A stretch of DNA of 64,000 nt from Dicyema japonicum (lineage: Eukaryota; Dicyemida; Rhombozoa; Dicyemidae), in contig RDEW01000037.1 of the NCBI GenBank assembly GCA_011109175.1, positions 9,650-73,649 on the forward strand. Reading direction: 5' to 3'. The notes beneath the pieces were generated by a model that was given only the letters and a program-made list of their open reading frames with translations, had not been told where the DNA came from and searched no databases. The position numbers and the translations under genes are program-made. This document shows positions 1 to 12,235 of this stretch, piece after piece. The number at the start of each line of letters is the position of its first letter. Within the stretch, counting starts at the first letter, position 1.

Positions 1-15
1 TTTTTTTGTTTTTTT

Positions 16-195
16 GAGGGAACAAGGGACCGATCCTTCGACCTCTTCTATTTTCGACCATTTGCACGCTTAATCGCTTTATTGACTCAAAATAAATTTC
101 CCTGTTTTTTTGAGTGAACAAGGGACCGATCCTTCGACCTCTTCTATTTTCGACCCTTTGCACGCTGAGTGAACAAGGGACAGATCTTTCGACGC
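16..195. repeat. Short tandem repeat at the window edge
   Basis: The motif GAACAAGGGACCGATCCTTC recurs starting near 20 and 116, and a degraded third copy starts near 171. The first two units are 96 bp apart and the third follows after 55 bp, so the array is irregular and the last unit is cut short. A poly-T run precedes the first two copies. No coding potential is seen. It may be the end of a satellite or the 3' tail of a retroelement that continues beyond the window. Confidence 0.7.
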
Positions 196-319
196 AAAAC
201 TTAGTGCTTGTTTATGTTTTCAAATGATAAATTTGTCTTATCAACCCGGACAGTATCAACAGTCCGGATGCTATCACATACGACAATTAATAAATAAAAT
301 CGGTTCTAAAAAAGGAAGA

Positions 320-660
320 GGAGACATTAGGGTGTTGTAGTAATTTTCGGCCAGTTAAGAATTTTTCCATCTATAACATGATGTTCGGATGTAAATTTGA
401 ATTAAAGATATTTTTTGTTAGGAATGTCCTCGAAATAGAGTCAAAGGCTTTCTGTATATCGATAGACACCAGAACCGTCCTTAAGTGCGTCTTCATGTTA
501 AAGCCGTCTGTGATGAACTGAGAGACAGATCCCAAATGCGTTATTGTAGAACGTCCTTTTCTGAAACCATGTTGAAAATCGGGAAATTGTATACCAGGAG
601 AGATTAACATTAATACAAGCTTCTCCAACACTTTTGACAAGGCGCAAATTACGGAGACAG
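320..660 (-). pseudogene. Reverse transcriptase fragment (LINE-E type)
   Basis: The minus strand encodes a stretch of non-LTR reverse transcriptase. It has the finger motif HGFRKGRSTITHL and then the first palm motif IDIQKAFDSISRTFL. The catalytic YADD region is missing because the fragment stops shortly after motif A. The HGFR..STTTHL wording matches the LINE-E copy near 54.6 kb, so it is assigned to that family. It is truncated on both sides and not functional. Confidence 0.75.
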
Positions 661-2480
661 GGTGGTAAGAGGAATGTTTTTTGATTTAGGCTTGAGAATT
701 TGTGCAGTCAGTAAATTCTTTTATATATTTGGTATTTTTTATTAAAAATGATAAGGACAAAACATTAGTTTGGTATTTTATGGGATTTTATACAATAGTT
801 GTATAGCCTCGATAACACGATATATGCCTGAGGTCATAGGTTTTTGAGGTGAATAGCACAGACACCGCAATAGGCTCGGATGGGTCGTATAAATTTGATA
901 GTTTTTTTCACATTATAGGGAGTAAAGAATGCAGTATATGGCTTCTGTTGTGGACCACATCGCTATATGCAGAGAGCGAGAGAAATTCTTGTGTCTGATC
1001 GACACATGATATTTCATAAGAGATTTTTAAAGTTTACGTGCAGGTTCCGAGGCAATTGGGGTAACGACTTCACTCCGCCGCCATCTTCCATATAAGACTG
1101 TTGATATTTCTGTCTTCAAGAATGTGGCACAAAAGTTTTTTATGGCATAGTCGACTAACAAAACAGCTCCACTTATGTCTGTGGTTAGCACGGACTAGTT
1201 GAGAAATAGAGTGCGTATGGTCTATGTATAGTCATTTGCTTGTAACTGAGTTTTCTTCAGGGCATCCCTTTTCTCGATAAGTGCCAAGACGTGGAAAATT
1301 CTTGTAAGATGATAAAGGGATGAGCATTTTGTCAGCTTTCAGAATAACTGAAGTTAATATCTAAGGTTCACAGAATGTTCACATAATCTTATTTGGTTTT
1401 CCCTTAAATGAATCACATAGTACATCACAATTCCCTATTTCCATTAGGTTATCTGTATGCACTATTCACCGGACAGGGGGTGATGGACGTTGAGAATACT
1501 TTGGAAAACTATAACATTGAATGTAGTCATTGTCTGTTAAATTTGATGATGGAGGAAATAAGTCAGGAATTAGAATAAGTTATATGAACTTTCTCGATGA
1601 CAACTGCACATTGACGGACTCAAATATTTCTATCAATGCAAATACCAGAAATGACATAGTCGTTATAAACGAATAAAAATCAAATGTGCAAAACTTTAAA
1701 CTTTTGTAACGTTACATTTGTACTGCCAAAACATGAGAACTCAAATTGATATGTCGATTGAAGCATGCCATGCTTGGGTCAAAATCTCTGAATACATGTT
1801 ATGAAAAGATTAAAAAGTTCTTTTTCACAAGCTGAGATGACACCACCGTTGGAGATTTAAACTCAAGAGAACAGCTTTATTAACTCAACCAATATGGATG
1901 TTTGTAAAAAAATTAATAATATAGGATATATAAAGTCATTACTTTTTGGGTTGTTTGAAATATCCAATTATTTTACAATATTGAGACGACCACTGAATAC
2001 TATGTGGAGATTGGTGATGTTTTCCCTGAGTTATTATATTCCTTTTCATTTGGTTTATATGATAGGAAAATAACTATAACAATATTAATTATTTGCATGT
2101 CAATAACCTTTTAAATAACTATTTGGAACGCTCTACCAGGGAAGTTTGCATTTCAGCAATGACAGTGATTACGTATTATATCAAATGGAAAATCACAGAG
2201 AAAATTATAAAAAATGATAGAGGAAAGAAACTTTCTGACCCGGAATCAGTTTTGAATGTTATCGTCTCAGAGAATTATCTAGATGCTGGATCGACTATAA
2301 AGTTTTCCCTCCCGATAAGATCCGACGGGAAGTTGACTGAAAGAAAGAATAGCATACTTTCGTATAAAAAGCTGTGACCTGCCTTAGTATGTCCAGACCA
2401 TTTCAATAGTCCCTTATCTTTAATAGATGTGCCATTGAGTTTCACGGTCGTCATGGCTTCTGAACGAGGCAATACGTCCG
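661..2480. other. No recognisable gene
   Basis: About 1.8 kb of AT-rich sequence with stops in all frames apart from short open stretches, the longest at 2093-2377 (+, 94 codons). That stretch has no recognisable motif, no intron-like continuation, and an overlapping opposite-strand frame of similar length. I see no RNA gene and no terminal repeats. The text near 1443 (CCATTAGGTTATCTG) resembles degenerate repeats near 19.7 kb. Confidence 0.5.
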
Positions 2481-2739
2481 AGTTTCTTGAGGAAGATCAT
2501 ATACTGCTTATCGCTCCGGTTGTCTTTACAGCAATCATCGGTGGAGGAGTCCTCTATACTTCTTTACTTTAGCTCTCTCTGCTTCTCTGTAGCGGAAAGT
2601 GCCGAAAGAGGGACAGAGTCAACACATGTTATATATCGAACTAACGGTTTCCCCTTTGAACGGAAATATATGAATTGTATTTTTTTGCAATTTATTTTTT
2701 ATTATCGAATCAGTAAATTTAAACAATAGAAGTCAGGTA

Positions 2740-3065
2740 GTTGCCGCCCTCACTGCGTGGCTGTTTCCTCTCAAAATTGCGAGCGAAATTCACGGAGATC
2801 ACTAGTGCATGAGGTGATCCGGTTTCCAAGACGTCCGAAAAACTCGAGTGTAGAGGGGGAGTAGGATCTGGAAGTCTCCATAGCAAGGGGAACAAATTTG
2901 ACATCATCGGGAAGGTCGACGTATTTAACGAGTTTGGCCTTCTCCGCCTTTACGGATGCTGAACAGGCCCTTGTAGCACTCTCGTGAAGATTTTTCAGGG
3001 CGAACGTGTCTGTACATGTCACATCCCAAACCAGTGGTTTCCCGGCCTCAAATGGAAATATGAAT
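2740..3065 (-). pseudogene. C-terminal domain of a LINE-F polyprotein
   Basis: Read on the minus strand, this encodes GKPLVWDVTCTDTFALKNL followed by KYVDLPDDVKFVPLAMETS. This is the C-terminal region of the RT family represented by the 52.2-53.4 kb copy (the WD(V/A)TC.DT block, then the FVPLA.ET block). It stops inside the final block. Similar short sequences flank the fragment near 2648 and 3046 (both containing GGAAATAT and ATGAATTGTATT), so it sits between two direct repeats. No RT domain is present in this copy. Confidence 0.7.
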
Positions 3066-3079
3066 TGTATTGAAGAATA

Positions 3080-3880
3080 ATATAGTTTGAGAAGATTAAA
3101 TTATTAAGCCAATAAATAAGAATTATCAGATTACTCTTTACAAGTTATTTACACCTTAAGATTTAAAGAAGACATTAAAATAATGAAAAAGGTTTTTCAA
3201 GCGTATTTGGAGACTATGTATGATGAAATAGTATCTGTAATAATATATATGAAGGATTAAGAAGATTATCTGCCTGGAAGCGAAAAGACCGGTAGTTAAA
3301 CTGAATAAGACAAATCTATGACTTAAATGAATGTCGAGTTATTAAAGAACAGATTGATGGATTCAGAAAGAAGCCAAATATCCATGAATCATAAGAATCT
3401 GAAATAATATTATGGAGAGAAAGTGCATGTGAAACATCTAAGGCATTAGTGTAGGACTCAGATAAAAATACTCCTTAGATATATCTCTTAAATTAAATTT
3501 CGATGTCGATCACCTTCCTCGTTATGTCCCACATAGCAACTAAATGATTCAAGATTCTTTTTCTACGGGATCTTCTCTTCAACGAGATCCTTGCAGTGTA
3601 TGGTTATATTGCTTCACTTATTCCATGCATTACAAGCGTAAATTATGACGTCTCTTATAATTATTTCTTTGCTTCAAATGAACCTTTTCTATTTTTGGTA
3701 AAAATGTGTATTTATTAAAATGTGATTTTAAATACCTTAGTACAGTCCGATCCCGTTTCGGGGCATTTTTCATTTGGAGTCTATTTTCCAGCATTAATTT
3801 CCAAATTTGGAAATTAAGAAAGTAGGAAAGTGTTGAACAGTTTCGAATTCATTCATGCTTTTTGGAATTGTCGACACTAA
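3080..3880. other. No recognisable gene
   Basis: AT-rich sequence with no open frame over about 60 codons and no motif I recognise. It separates a LINE-F scrap from a LINE-E scrap and may be further decayed repeat. Confidence 0.4.
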
Positions 3881-4650
3881 TTCTTCATTGTTGAAAGCCT
3901 TGAAACATTTTTTTATTTGTATTTTCAATAATAAATGAGTTTAAATTGGCAGTTCAGGTCATATTTGAGCATATCATAGTAAATATCTGTCTTGAATAGT
4001 TTTTGAATTCTTTTTGCAGACGCTCTTGCATAGAAGCGTTTTATAAATATTCTAGCCCAATCGCCATTATAAACATTTTCTTCATTTGAAAAGTTACCAG
4101 TCGATGAATCTCCATGGAGTTTTTACAATTTTAGTCCATTTCTTTTTAGATTTTCCACGGCTTGCTTTAATATTATATTCCCTTTTCTAGAATCTTTCAA
4201 TAGTGTCCAAAAGGGAGAATTTTTTTCAAATTTACGAGCATTCTCCTGGTAGGCAAGAATCTCCTTTCCGAGGGGGTTTCCAGAAGACCTCTCCATTTTA
4301 GGAAGTTGTGTTTTCTGTCTGCGAGTATGACATTTATTGTATTCCTAAAGGATGTGGTAGATGTAATTATCTTATTTTAAGTAGGATTCGCAGGCACTGG
4401 TAAGAGTGTAATCCACGCCACACATGCATATTCGATTGTTGGTAGGATATATTGTTTGTATAATAATCCAAGGTGAGGAGAGAGGATATTGGGATCTAGC
4501 AAAGGTCTTGAAATCTTCGTGAAACTAATGTCTTCATGTGATGTGTGAACGTCATCAGAGGTTCGAATGTGATTCCAAAGATTGAGGGGTTCTTAAATAA
4601 GATAAGTTCTTCATTCCAAGTTAATTTAGGATCTAGCGACGTATGTTTCG
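3880..4650 (-). pseudogene. Decayed 3' region of a LINE (LINE-E type)
   Basis: Minus-strand reading in shifting frames gives text typical of the region after the RT domain: a short stretch resembling YTLLLPTIEYACVAW, then LLETPSERRFLPTRRML, which matches the post-RT 'left-hander' part of several non-LTR families. It is broken by many stops. Assignment to LINE-E rests on resemblance to IYRQYILPVIEYAC near 53.85 kb and is tentative. Confidence 0.45.
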
Positions 4651-4961
4651 TGTAGGAAGAGATAAACGACTTGCTTTAAACTTATATAACACGATTGCAT
4701 AACGTTTTCGAGAACATTCTGTCTTGGATAAAATAACAATATTGTTAATCATTGCTAGGGCGAACTAAGTTTAAAAAGTTAAAATTTAATAATAGTAAAT
4801 AAATAATCATTAAAATGATTTTTAACTATATTTTATTATAAATAAATATATATTAAACAAAATTATTAGGTAAAAAAGTTAAATTTAAAATTTAAGTTAA
4901 AATTTAAGTTAAAATTATTTTAACCTTAAAGCAATAAATACTTTTACTCAACTTATTAAAC

Positions 4962-5398
4962 ATGCAACGTGCTTTCGATTCGGTGGCGTTAAACCTCTCT
5001 CGAGTTGTCAAAAATGTTGAAAGGAAAAAAGGAGAAGGGTCACTTGCGTTACCTGATGGTATGAATGTAATTCATGCCATATCCGAGAACGTTGTGACAG
5101 ATGATCCAAAAGAATGGGCGAGGCAGGTAGTCCTGCAGGTACGTAGCAGGCTATCTCGAATGCCCTGGAATGGTTGGCCATACTTGGCGGAGCTCTGCAG
5201 TGGCAGATTCAGTACTGCTATATCTGTGAGTGAACTCAAGAAGATGGCTGTAGGCAAAGAGGGTACTGGTCTAAAGGGGCGGGGACCAGGTGACCACAAC
5301 TGTCAAAGAGAGCACGAGCACCAGAGCTGTGATACGTTGCAGCTCAAGCATGTTTATGAGGTTTTCGCGCGGAATCTCGCTGCAGCGGCAGATGTCCG
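4962..5398 (+). pseudogene. 5' module of an R4-like retroelement inside the hAT
   Basis: An open frame of about 145 codons starts at 4962. Its middle reads EWARQVVLQVRSRLSRMPWN followed by GWPYLAELCSGRFS. This matches in spacing and key residues the N-terminal module of the R4-like copies at 28.9-29.2 kb (QWATSVIESTRSRLGRVPRG, then EWATLLEGFKSKFG) and 26.1-26.3 kb (RFGRIPRGGW). It ends at the junction with an oppositely oriented R4-like 3' end near 5398. The module is of unknown function; what is seen is its conservation between copies. Confidence 0.6.
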
Positions 5399-5815
5399 TA
5401 TTTGATCCAGATTGTTGGTAATCCCTCTTCTCTTAGAATAAGAGTGTGCCATAACCTCCCTGTTACTCCGCATCTTTACATCAGATTCAGTCAAAATATC
5501 TCCGTTAGAGTCCAGTGGGCTGTCCTCACGGCATGCCAGTTCCACAAGTTGTGAGGTAGTAAAGGCGTACTCTTCATCGTATACCTTCATCTCATGCTTA
5601 TGTTCAATGAGCATACTTTCGAGCGTTCTCTTCAGCACAACCGATTGGATGTAAGTCCTTGTTGATTCTTCAATAGATAATTTATCCATATGATTCTTGA
5701 AGCATCTTGAGACAACTCCATCCCATGTCAAAACCACTGGAATAATCTTCACTTGGCATTCATAGAGCAGCGAAAGTTCATTTGCTAGCAAGTCATATAA
5801 CAAAACATCAAAATT
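5398..5815 (-). pseudogene. 3' end of an R4-like retroelement (restriction-like endonuclease tail)
   Basis: The minus strand encodes the segment running from KYDLLANELSLLYECQVK through TWDGVVSRCFKNHM to HSYSKRRGITNNLD. It is nearly identical to 22998-23395 of the larger R4-like copy. Differences are a handful of substitutions, so this copy is relatively young. It lacks the PD...E catalytic part upstream. It joins hAT sequence near 5815 and a plus-strand R4-like 5' module near 5398. Confidence 0.8.
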
Positions 5816-5849
5816 CAATGAGTTTTGCGAAATAACGATTATTTCTTGT

Positions 5850-7111
5850 AGATTATCTGACCGAATCGCACCAAACACACATTGACCGATATTCCAAAAA
5901 TGATGATTGGGTTCTACAAGTAACCAGAGCATTCATAAAATCTGATATTCCACTAAACAAACTATCTATGCCGTGGCTTAGAGAATTGTTTTACGGAGGC
6001 ACTGTACGAGTTCCCTCACCATCAAAAGCTAGAAGCTGTGTGGATCAAATCATAATGGATCAATAATTGTTAATTCAACAAAAACTTGTGTATAAAAATT
6101 TACTTTATTTTGTAGCAATCAAAAAGTTTTTCCTATTACGGATGAAACAAAAATCCGGGGCCAAAGATACGTTACTGTGATGATTGGATCGTTAAATTCT
6201 CCTGAAACAACATATCTGATATCGTTTAAGGCGATAGAATCTGCTCCTAACAAGAACATCATTACTCAGTCGACGATGCACTTGGAAATAATTTGGTTCA
6301 AAGGGAAAATTTCCTTTTGTTATTTTCGGATGCTGCAAATTATATGAAATCAAGTAAAATTTTATGTTTTAGCTGGCAAAATACTTAAAAATCTTTACCC
6401 CAAGTTATTCCATGTCACATGTGCCTCTATTACACAATTGTTGTGAGAAAATAAGAGACTCTTATCTGGAAATTGATTTGATGATAGCTACTGTACAAGC
6501 AACAATTAACAAAAACAATAGAAGAAAACTAATATTCAAAAACAGAAACATCGCCATTCCACCTCGAGTGCACTTGACAAGATGGGGGACCTGGCTTAAG
6601 GCCGCTACACACTATTCAGAATATCTGATCGGAGTTCAAAATATTTTTGAATCATTCACGGATGATGGATATCTAGTTTGAACAGCTAAAGAAAATCTTA
6701 AAAACCACGTGTTAGTTAGCAGTCTATGTGATTTTATCCGAAGCTATTCAAACATTCCAGGTTTCCGAATAATGTAGCTATTGCAGATATTATTAAAAAA
6801 TTTGAAAGACACGCTTCACAACTGAACAAACATATGATAGTTTAGAATCGTTGGAATTTGGAAATGACAACAAATTTATTAAAGAATACAAAAATAAAAG
6901 GCTTCAAAACAATGATATTTCAGATATAATGAAAATGAATAATTCACATATATCTTCTGCCGACTATTCATTACTCCTGAATTGTCAGCCTACTTCGTGC
7001 TCGATTGAACAATGTTTCTCTGAGATTAAGAATTTTATAAAATCCAACAGACATTTTCTTCCAGGAAATTTAGAAAATTATGTAATTTGTATGTGTAACA
7101 AAAAATTTTAG
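5850..7111 (+). pseudogene. hAT-family transposase remnant
   Basis: Several frames together give a hAT transposase. Near 5890-5990 it reads DDWVLQVTRAFIKSDIPLNK. Near 6330-6430 comes the DAANYMKSS region and YPKLFHVTCASHLLHNCC-like text. At 6540-6660 it reads IPPRVHLTRWGTWLKAA. At 6990-7100 the C-terminal dimerisation segment reads CSIEQCFSEIKNFIKSNRHF. Stops and frameshifts interrupt it at least four times. It belongs to the animal hAT group with the LTRWGTWL signature. The frame ends about 120 bp inside the right terminal repeat. Confidence 0.75.
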
Positions 7112-7239
7112 TGTTTTTATTGTTTAGTTATAAAGTTAAATTTTTGGGTTAATTTTTTTAGTTTTTAGGTTAATAAAGTTAATTTTTTAGGTTAAAATAT
7201 TTATTTTTTAGGTTAAAAAAAATTCGCCCTAATCATTGC

Positions 7240-7770
7240 TCTTCAGCTTTCCATGTATTCAACAATTACTGTACATTTATTTTACAGGTGGGCTGTAGTT
7301 TGATGATCTGATTTATTCGGAAATGAATTTAAGTGCGGTTATTTCAGATAAGATAATTGGTTTTGAAAATATTACAAATTAATGGTTAAACTATTCTAAT
7401 ACAACCCTATAATCGTAGTTGACTATAAAGATGTTTATTGAACTTTAGATACCAATGATGTGAACTTTATATAAAACATAATGGTTTCCACTCATAAAAA
7501 ATAATCTCTTCAAAAAGTCAGAGGAACATTAGCTGCAACTAACATGCTTAATTAAATTTAATACCTTTTTATGTTTTTCGATTATTCGTTACAAAGCATT
7601 TGCAACTCGAAACAATAATCTTTCCACTTTTGTTTGCTCAGTATCAGAACACGAACCCAGTCAAGATCCTCACCATCTCTGAGGCATCCCTAAATCATTT
7701 GAATTTTTCATGGTTACATTGGCAAAACTCAACAAAAGTTGCCATCTCGTCTCTAATATTTCCCCAGGAA
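7240..7770. other. No recognisable gene
   Basis: AT-rich spacer between the hAT element and the LINE-A block. The only open stretch (7600-7788, +) grades into the degenerate 5' part of LINE-A and has no recognisable fold of its own. Confidence 0.4.
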
Positions 7771-8366
7771 CTGCGAAAAAGCCACTGAAAATCTGAGACA
7801 ACGCTGGTCATTATTTACAAAACCCAGATGATAAAGCAAACCATATTGCCAAACACTTCGAGGCACAATTTAATTCAGTTGGGGTGAGAATATACCTAAA
7901 TTTATTGGAAATCCAAGAGCTCTTGCAAAAGAAATTACAATAAAGGAACTAACAAATATATTCATGCACCTAAAAGGCAATCGTTCAGCTGGCTAAGATG
8001 GGATTCCGGGCGAGTTACTAAAACATGCTCCGGTTATTGTTGGGAATATAATCACGGATATATTAAACGAGTCGATGGAACTTCACTGTTCACTTCTATA
8101 GGACATGGAGTCTTAATTCCGATACACAAACTTGGGAAAAAAGAGGGATCGGTGGATGGATTAAGCCTATTATTCTACTGTCAACTATCAGGAAGACATT
8201 ATCGATCATAGTGCTTAACCGTATACGAGAGCCAGTGGAAAAATACCTTTCCCAAAGTCAAAGTGGGTTTAGAAGTGGAAGGTCTACCTCAGATATCGTG
8301 TGGAATCATCGATGGCTTACATCAATATGTCAAAACTACAGAAAGTCATCTACATCCTATGATTTA
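7770..8366 (+). pseudogene. LINE-A, 5' portion of the interrupted host copy
   Basis: Plus-strand translation across frames gives the endonuclease-RT linker and RT fingers: ITIKELTNIFMHLKGNRSA, GIPGELLKHAPVIVGNII, then GHGVLIPIHK and QSGFRSGRSTSDIVW-like text. It parallels the minus-strand copy at 9.5-9.8 kb. The copy stops at 8366 and resumes at 10963 on the other side of a nested LINE-A, with GATTTA present on both sides of the insertion. Confidence 0.75.
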
Positions 8367-10962
8367 GTTAGTTAGTTAAGAGCTCTTTCGCGTGGCCCTA
8401 AAAGGGGTTCGCTTGAGCCATGTTTTGCAGCCATCCTCCTCGCCATCCTCGCCCACGCCATCTTGTTCCTGGCCCTCATTCGAACATCATCCAGATCGTC
8501 CGCTGTCACCAATTTACGACTATTTTGTTCGTAGTCATCTTTTAAGCAGGTTGGAAGTGTGTCTCTTGGTCTGCCTCGAAATCCGCGACTTCCGGCGTAG
8601 TAGAAATATTCTTCCAATATTCTGTTACATGGCGTAGTCGGGTCCAGTCTGAGGATATGTCCAAATAGTCGCCATCTCGATAAAATAACATCGGTGCTGA
8701 GTGGTCTGGATTTACATTGTGAATATAGATTTTCATTAGAGATTTTTCTCGGCCAGAAAAATTCTAATCTACATGCGGAGTTGGTTCCTGTGAAAAGTAT
8801 CTAGCTTCTCTAAATCAATTTTAGAACATGCCCATGTTTCGGAATTGTATAGCAAAATTGGTTTAACAAACGTATAGTCTGATACGAAGTTTCAGTGATA
8901 CATGTTTTTTCCTTATCCAAATTTGGTACATTTTTTGAAGTATATGGTAGCCAGCATTTTCCTTCGACAAATATCCTCAGCATCACCTAGCAGTGAGCCG
9001 AGTTTTTTGGTATGTCTCCAGCACTCATCGTTCCTTGATTCTGCTCGTTCGACTCGTGTATAATCAGTTTTTTTAATGTTTATGCGTAAATCCCAATTCT
9101 TAAAAATACGTTCGGCTTGAAGTAAAATTTGGTCAAGTATTTCTTGGTCGGTAGACACAAAGTCTACATCATCCGCATAAATTAACTCTGTTATGTCCCG
9201 GTATTTAGGACCCATGACATTTCTCAATTCCTTGAGTGCAGCTTCGAGGTAAACAATAAATATAATTGGGGACAAGGAATCTCCTTGTGGAGTGCCCATG
9301 TTGGTACTGAAACTCTTCGAATGCTTTGTTCCTATTCTCACGGATAGGTCAGTTTCGGAAAGTAATAAACTTATTAGTCTCAGGCAGTCCTCGTCAAGCA
9401 GTTCCTTTAGAACAATCATGAGTTTTTCTCTATTGATGCTGTCAAAAGCCTTCGTTAGATCAATTCCTAAGATGTAGATTACTTTCGTGTATTTTTGACA
9501 TATTGATGTGAGCCATCGATGACTCCACACAATATCTGAGGTTGATCTTCCACTTCTAAACCCACTTTGACTTAGGGAAAGGTATTTTTCCACTGGCTAT
9601 CATATACGGTTAAGCACTATGATCGATAAGGTTTTCCTGATAACTGACAATAAAATAATAGGTCTTAGTCCGTCCAACGACCTTTCTTTTTTCCCAGGTT
9701 TATGTATTGGAATTAAGACTCCATGTCCCAAAGGAAGTGGACAGTGAAGTTCCATCGACTCATTTAAGATATTCGTGATTATACACATTTATTAGAATTT
9801 GAACTTCCCAGTTTCGAACGTATTTCTTTCTGCTGCTCAGACAATTCTCGAATTAAGGGGTCATGAATCATTCGTCTATTTTGGTCTTTTTCCTGGTATC
9901 TAACAGTCTCTATCGCCGACAGTTTTAGAATATCCAAAATCTTCCCGAGGTCAGTCGAGGGGGTGCCACTGGGTTCAACTCACGTAAACGTTTAGAGACA
10001 TTTTGTTGGTATCTCTTTTGCCAAGTGTCAAAAGTCAACATTTCCACAGCCAAACGTCTATTTAGAGGTGTGCTTTTCCTCTTGACTGCCTCAATTCCGT
10101 AGTATCGTTTGAGATTTAATCTGGCCACCGTTAGCTTATGGTCACTGTCAGTAGTGGTTCTTCCATAACTCCTAGAGTCAGACAGAAGTCTCTTCAAGGA
10201 GATAGACCAGATAATGTAGTCTATTTGGTTGAATATGCACGTGTGTTCGTCTTTGGATTTTCTTATGCCAACCCAGGTAGTTCTATGTTTTGCTGGGTGT
10301 TTAAAAGTGGTATTGCATAGATACAGATTTGATGAATTACAAAAATCCAAGAGTGAGTGTCCAGTAGAGATTACGATACCCTCTGCCATATTTTCCCATA
10401 CAGACTTCGTCGTTCCTTCTCATGCCAGCCTTGGCATCCTAGTCACCACAGATAAATATAAGTGCAGATCGATGAACTCGCATATATGTATTCGATAGGA
10501 TTTGATAAAACTCATCCAACTCATCCATATTTTTGGAAACTCTGCCCATGTGTGGGGCATATACATTGATAACAGTCAGCATAGTATTGTTTGTAGATGA
10601 TAACACAATTGCATAACGGCAACACGATCACTGACTGTCCATACTTTATGCAAGCAGTTCACTAGGTTCCAGTTAATTGCAAAACCAAGACCGTAATGTC
10701 GATTTTCTGATGGGAGTAGAAGAATCCGGTAGTTACCAATGGTTTCATCGGATCCTAGGGCGTTTTTTGTTTCCTGTATGCAGCAAATGTCGATTTTGTA
10801 ACGGGACAGATCTTCGGATAATAGTTCCCTCTTGATCAGAGATGAAAGGCCACGAACATTGTATGTGGCGATGGAAAACAAGGATTTTGCATTTAGACAT
10901 GATAAAGACATGAATTTTTCTAGAGAAGAAAAACAGAAGCACGTCACCACTTCAACCAAAAA
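8367..10962 (-). mobile_element. LINE-A, nearly full-length RTE-like element nested in another LINE-A
   Basis: Minus strand, 5' end near 10962 and 3' end at 8367. In order: an AP-endonuclease domain from 10958 (SIATYNVRGLSSLIK, then DICCIQETKN) through 9925 (SDHKLTVARLNLKR); RT fingers with GFRSGRSTSDIVWSHRW; palm IDLTKAFDSINREKL; MGTPQGDSLSPIIF; catalytic LIYADDVDFV near 9180; and a C-terminal tail ending ADDLDDVRMRARNKM. The 3' terminus is a short CTAA repeat instead of poly(A), as in RTE-type elements. Frames are interrupted at 9.6, 9.85 and 8.75-8.9 kb, so it is inactive. The 6-bp flanks GATTTA (8361-8366 and 10963-10968) mark the insertion. Confidence 0.85.
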
Positions 10963-12015
10963 GATTTAGAGAAGGTTTTTGACAGCATCAACAGAGAAAA
11001 CCTTATGGGTATTACAGCTTGACGAGGACTTCCTGAGACTAATAAGTCTATAACTTTCTGAAACTGATCAATCCGTGAGAATAAGAACTAAGCATTCAAA
11101 GAGTTTCAGTACCAACATGGGGACCCGACAAGGAGATTCCTTATCTCCAATTCTATTCATCACATACCTCGAAGCTGCCCTCAAGGAGCTGAGAAAAAAT
11201 GGGATCTAATTACGAAAATATAATTGAATTGTTATACGCAGATGATGGAGACTTTGTGTGTGGTGACCAGAAAAGCCCACGTGACCAAATTTTAGTCCAA
11301 GCCGAAATTATTTTAAATAAATGGGATCTGCGCATAAATATTACAAAAACGGACTACACACGAATCTAACGAGCCAACTCAAGAAATGACGAACTCTGGA
11401 GACATGCAAAAAAACTCAGCTCACTACTAGGTGACGCCGAGGATATTTGTCAAAGGAAAATGCTGGCCACCATATACTTCAAAAAAATGTACAACATCTG
11501 GATAAGAAATACTGAAATTTCGTGTCAGACTATTCGACACGTTTATCAAGCCAATACTGATATACAATTCCGGAACATGGAGAACCTCAAAAAACGATTT
11601 AGAGAGGCTAGATATTTTCCACAGAAGCCAACTGAGCTTATTGACTGTAATCTTCTGGTCGATAAAAATCTCAAACGAGAAACTATATGCTCTATGTAAA
11701 TCTACACCAATTAGCATGGACGCCATTCTATCAAGATGGCAACTATTTGGACATATTCTTAGACTGGACCTGACTACGCTGTGTAACGGAATAATGAAGA
11801 ATATTTCTACTACGCCGCAGACCAAGAAATACACTTCCAATTTGCTTAAATGATGATTACGAAACAAGCGGTCGTAAATTGGTGACAACAGACGACCTGG
11901 ATGATTTTCGAATGAGGGCCAGAAACAAGATGGCGAGGAGGATGGCTTTAAAGCATGGCTCAAATGAAACCCTTTTAGTGCTACGCGAAGAAGCTTTCAA
12001 CTAACTAACTATTTT
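10963..12015 (+). pseudogene. LINE-A, 3' portion of the interrupted host copy
   Basis: Picks up at the palm motif (VFDSINRENL-like) where the 5' portion broke off at 8366. It then gives MGTRQGDSLSPILFI, the catalytic region LLYADDGDFV near 11235, KWDLRINITKTDYTR, and the post-RT segment with RWQLFGHILRLDL near 11730. It ends in CAACTAACTAACTA near 12013, the same CTAA-repeat 3' end as the nested copy. Many frameshifts and stops. Confidence 0.8.
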
Positions 12016-12235
12016 CCCAAAAATTGTGGTGCTTACCGTCCATTCGTAAATCTTAACTGACGACATCCTACTGTGATTCCAGGGAGTATGGATTGTCAGA
12101 GCTGGTCTCTTTCAGTACTTGTCTTGTGCATGCTCAGGAACCAAGGTCGTATGATAATTCAATTCTTTATTCCAAGGTCACTTAAACCGAAAAAAACAAA
12201 GTAACTGAACCCGACAAATTTTATCCAGGCTCTCA

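Larger units (their letters stand above)
4756..7231 (+). mobile_element. hAT transposon with TIRs and 8-bp target duplication
   Basis: The left end reads TAGGGCGAA (from 4756) and the right end reads TTCGCCCTA (to 7231), a perfect 9-bp terminal inverted repeat. Immediately outside, ATCATTGC occurs at 4748-4755 and again at 7232-7239. An 8-bp target duplication is the hAT hallmark. The sub-terminal zones are rich in GTTAAAATT-type repeats. The right part holds a broken hAT transposase (5850-7111). The left part holds two R4-like retroelement scraps in opposite orientations, so the element is a nested composite and is dead. Confidence 0.85.

Noticed and set aside
4962-5405. Independent host gene on the plus strand
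   Set aside because: Its conserved block recurs at the 5' ends of two R4-like elements and it lies inside a hAT transposon, so it is retroelement-derived.
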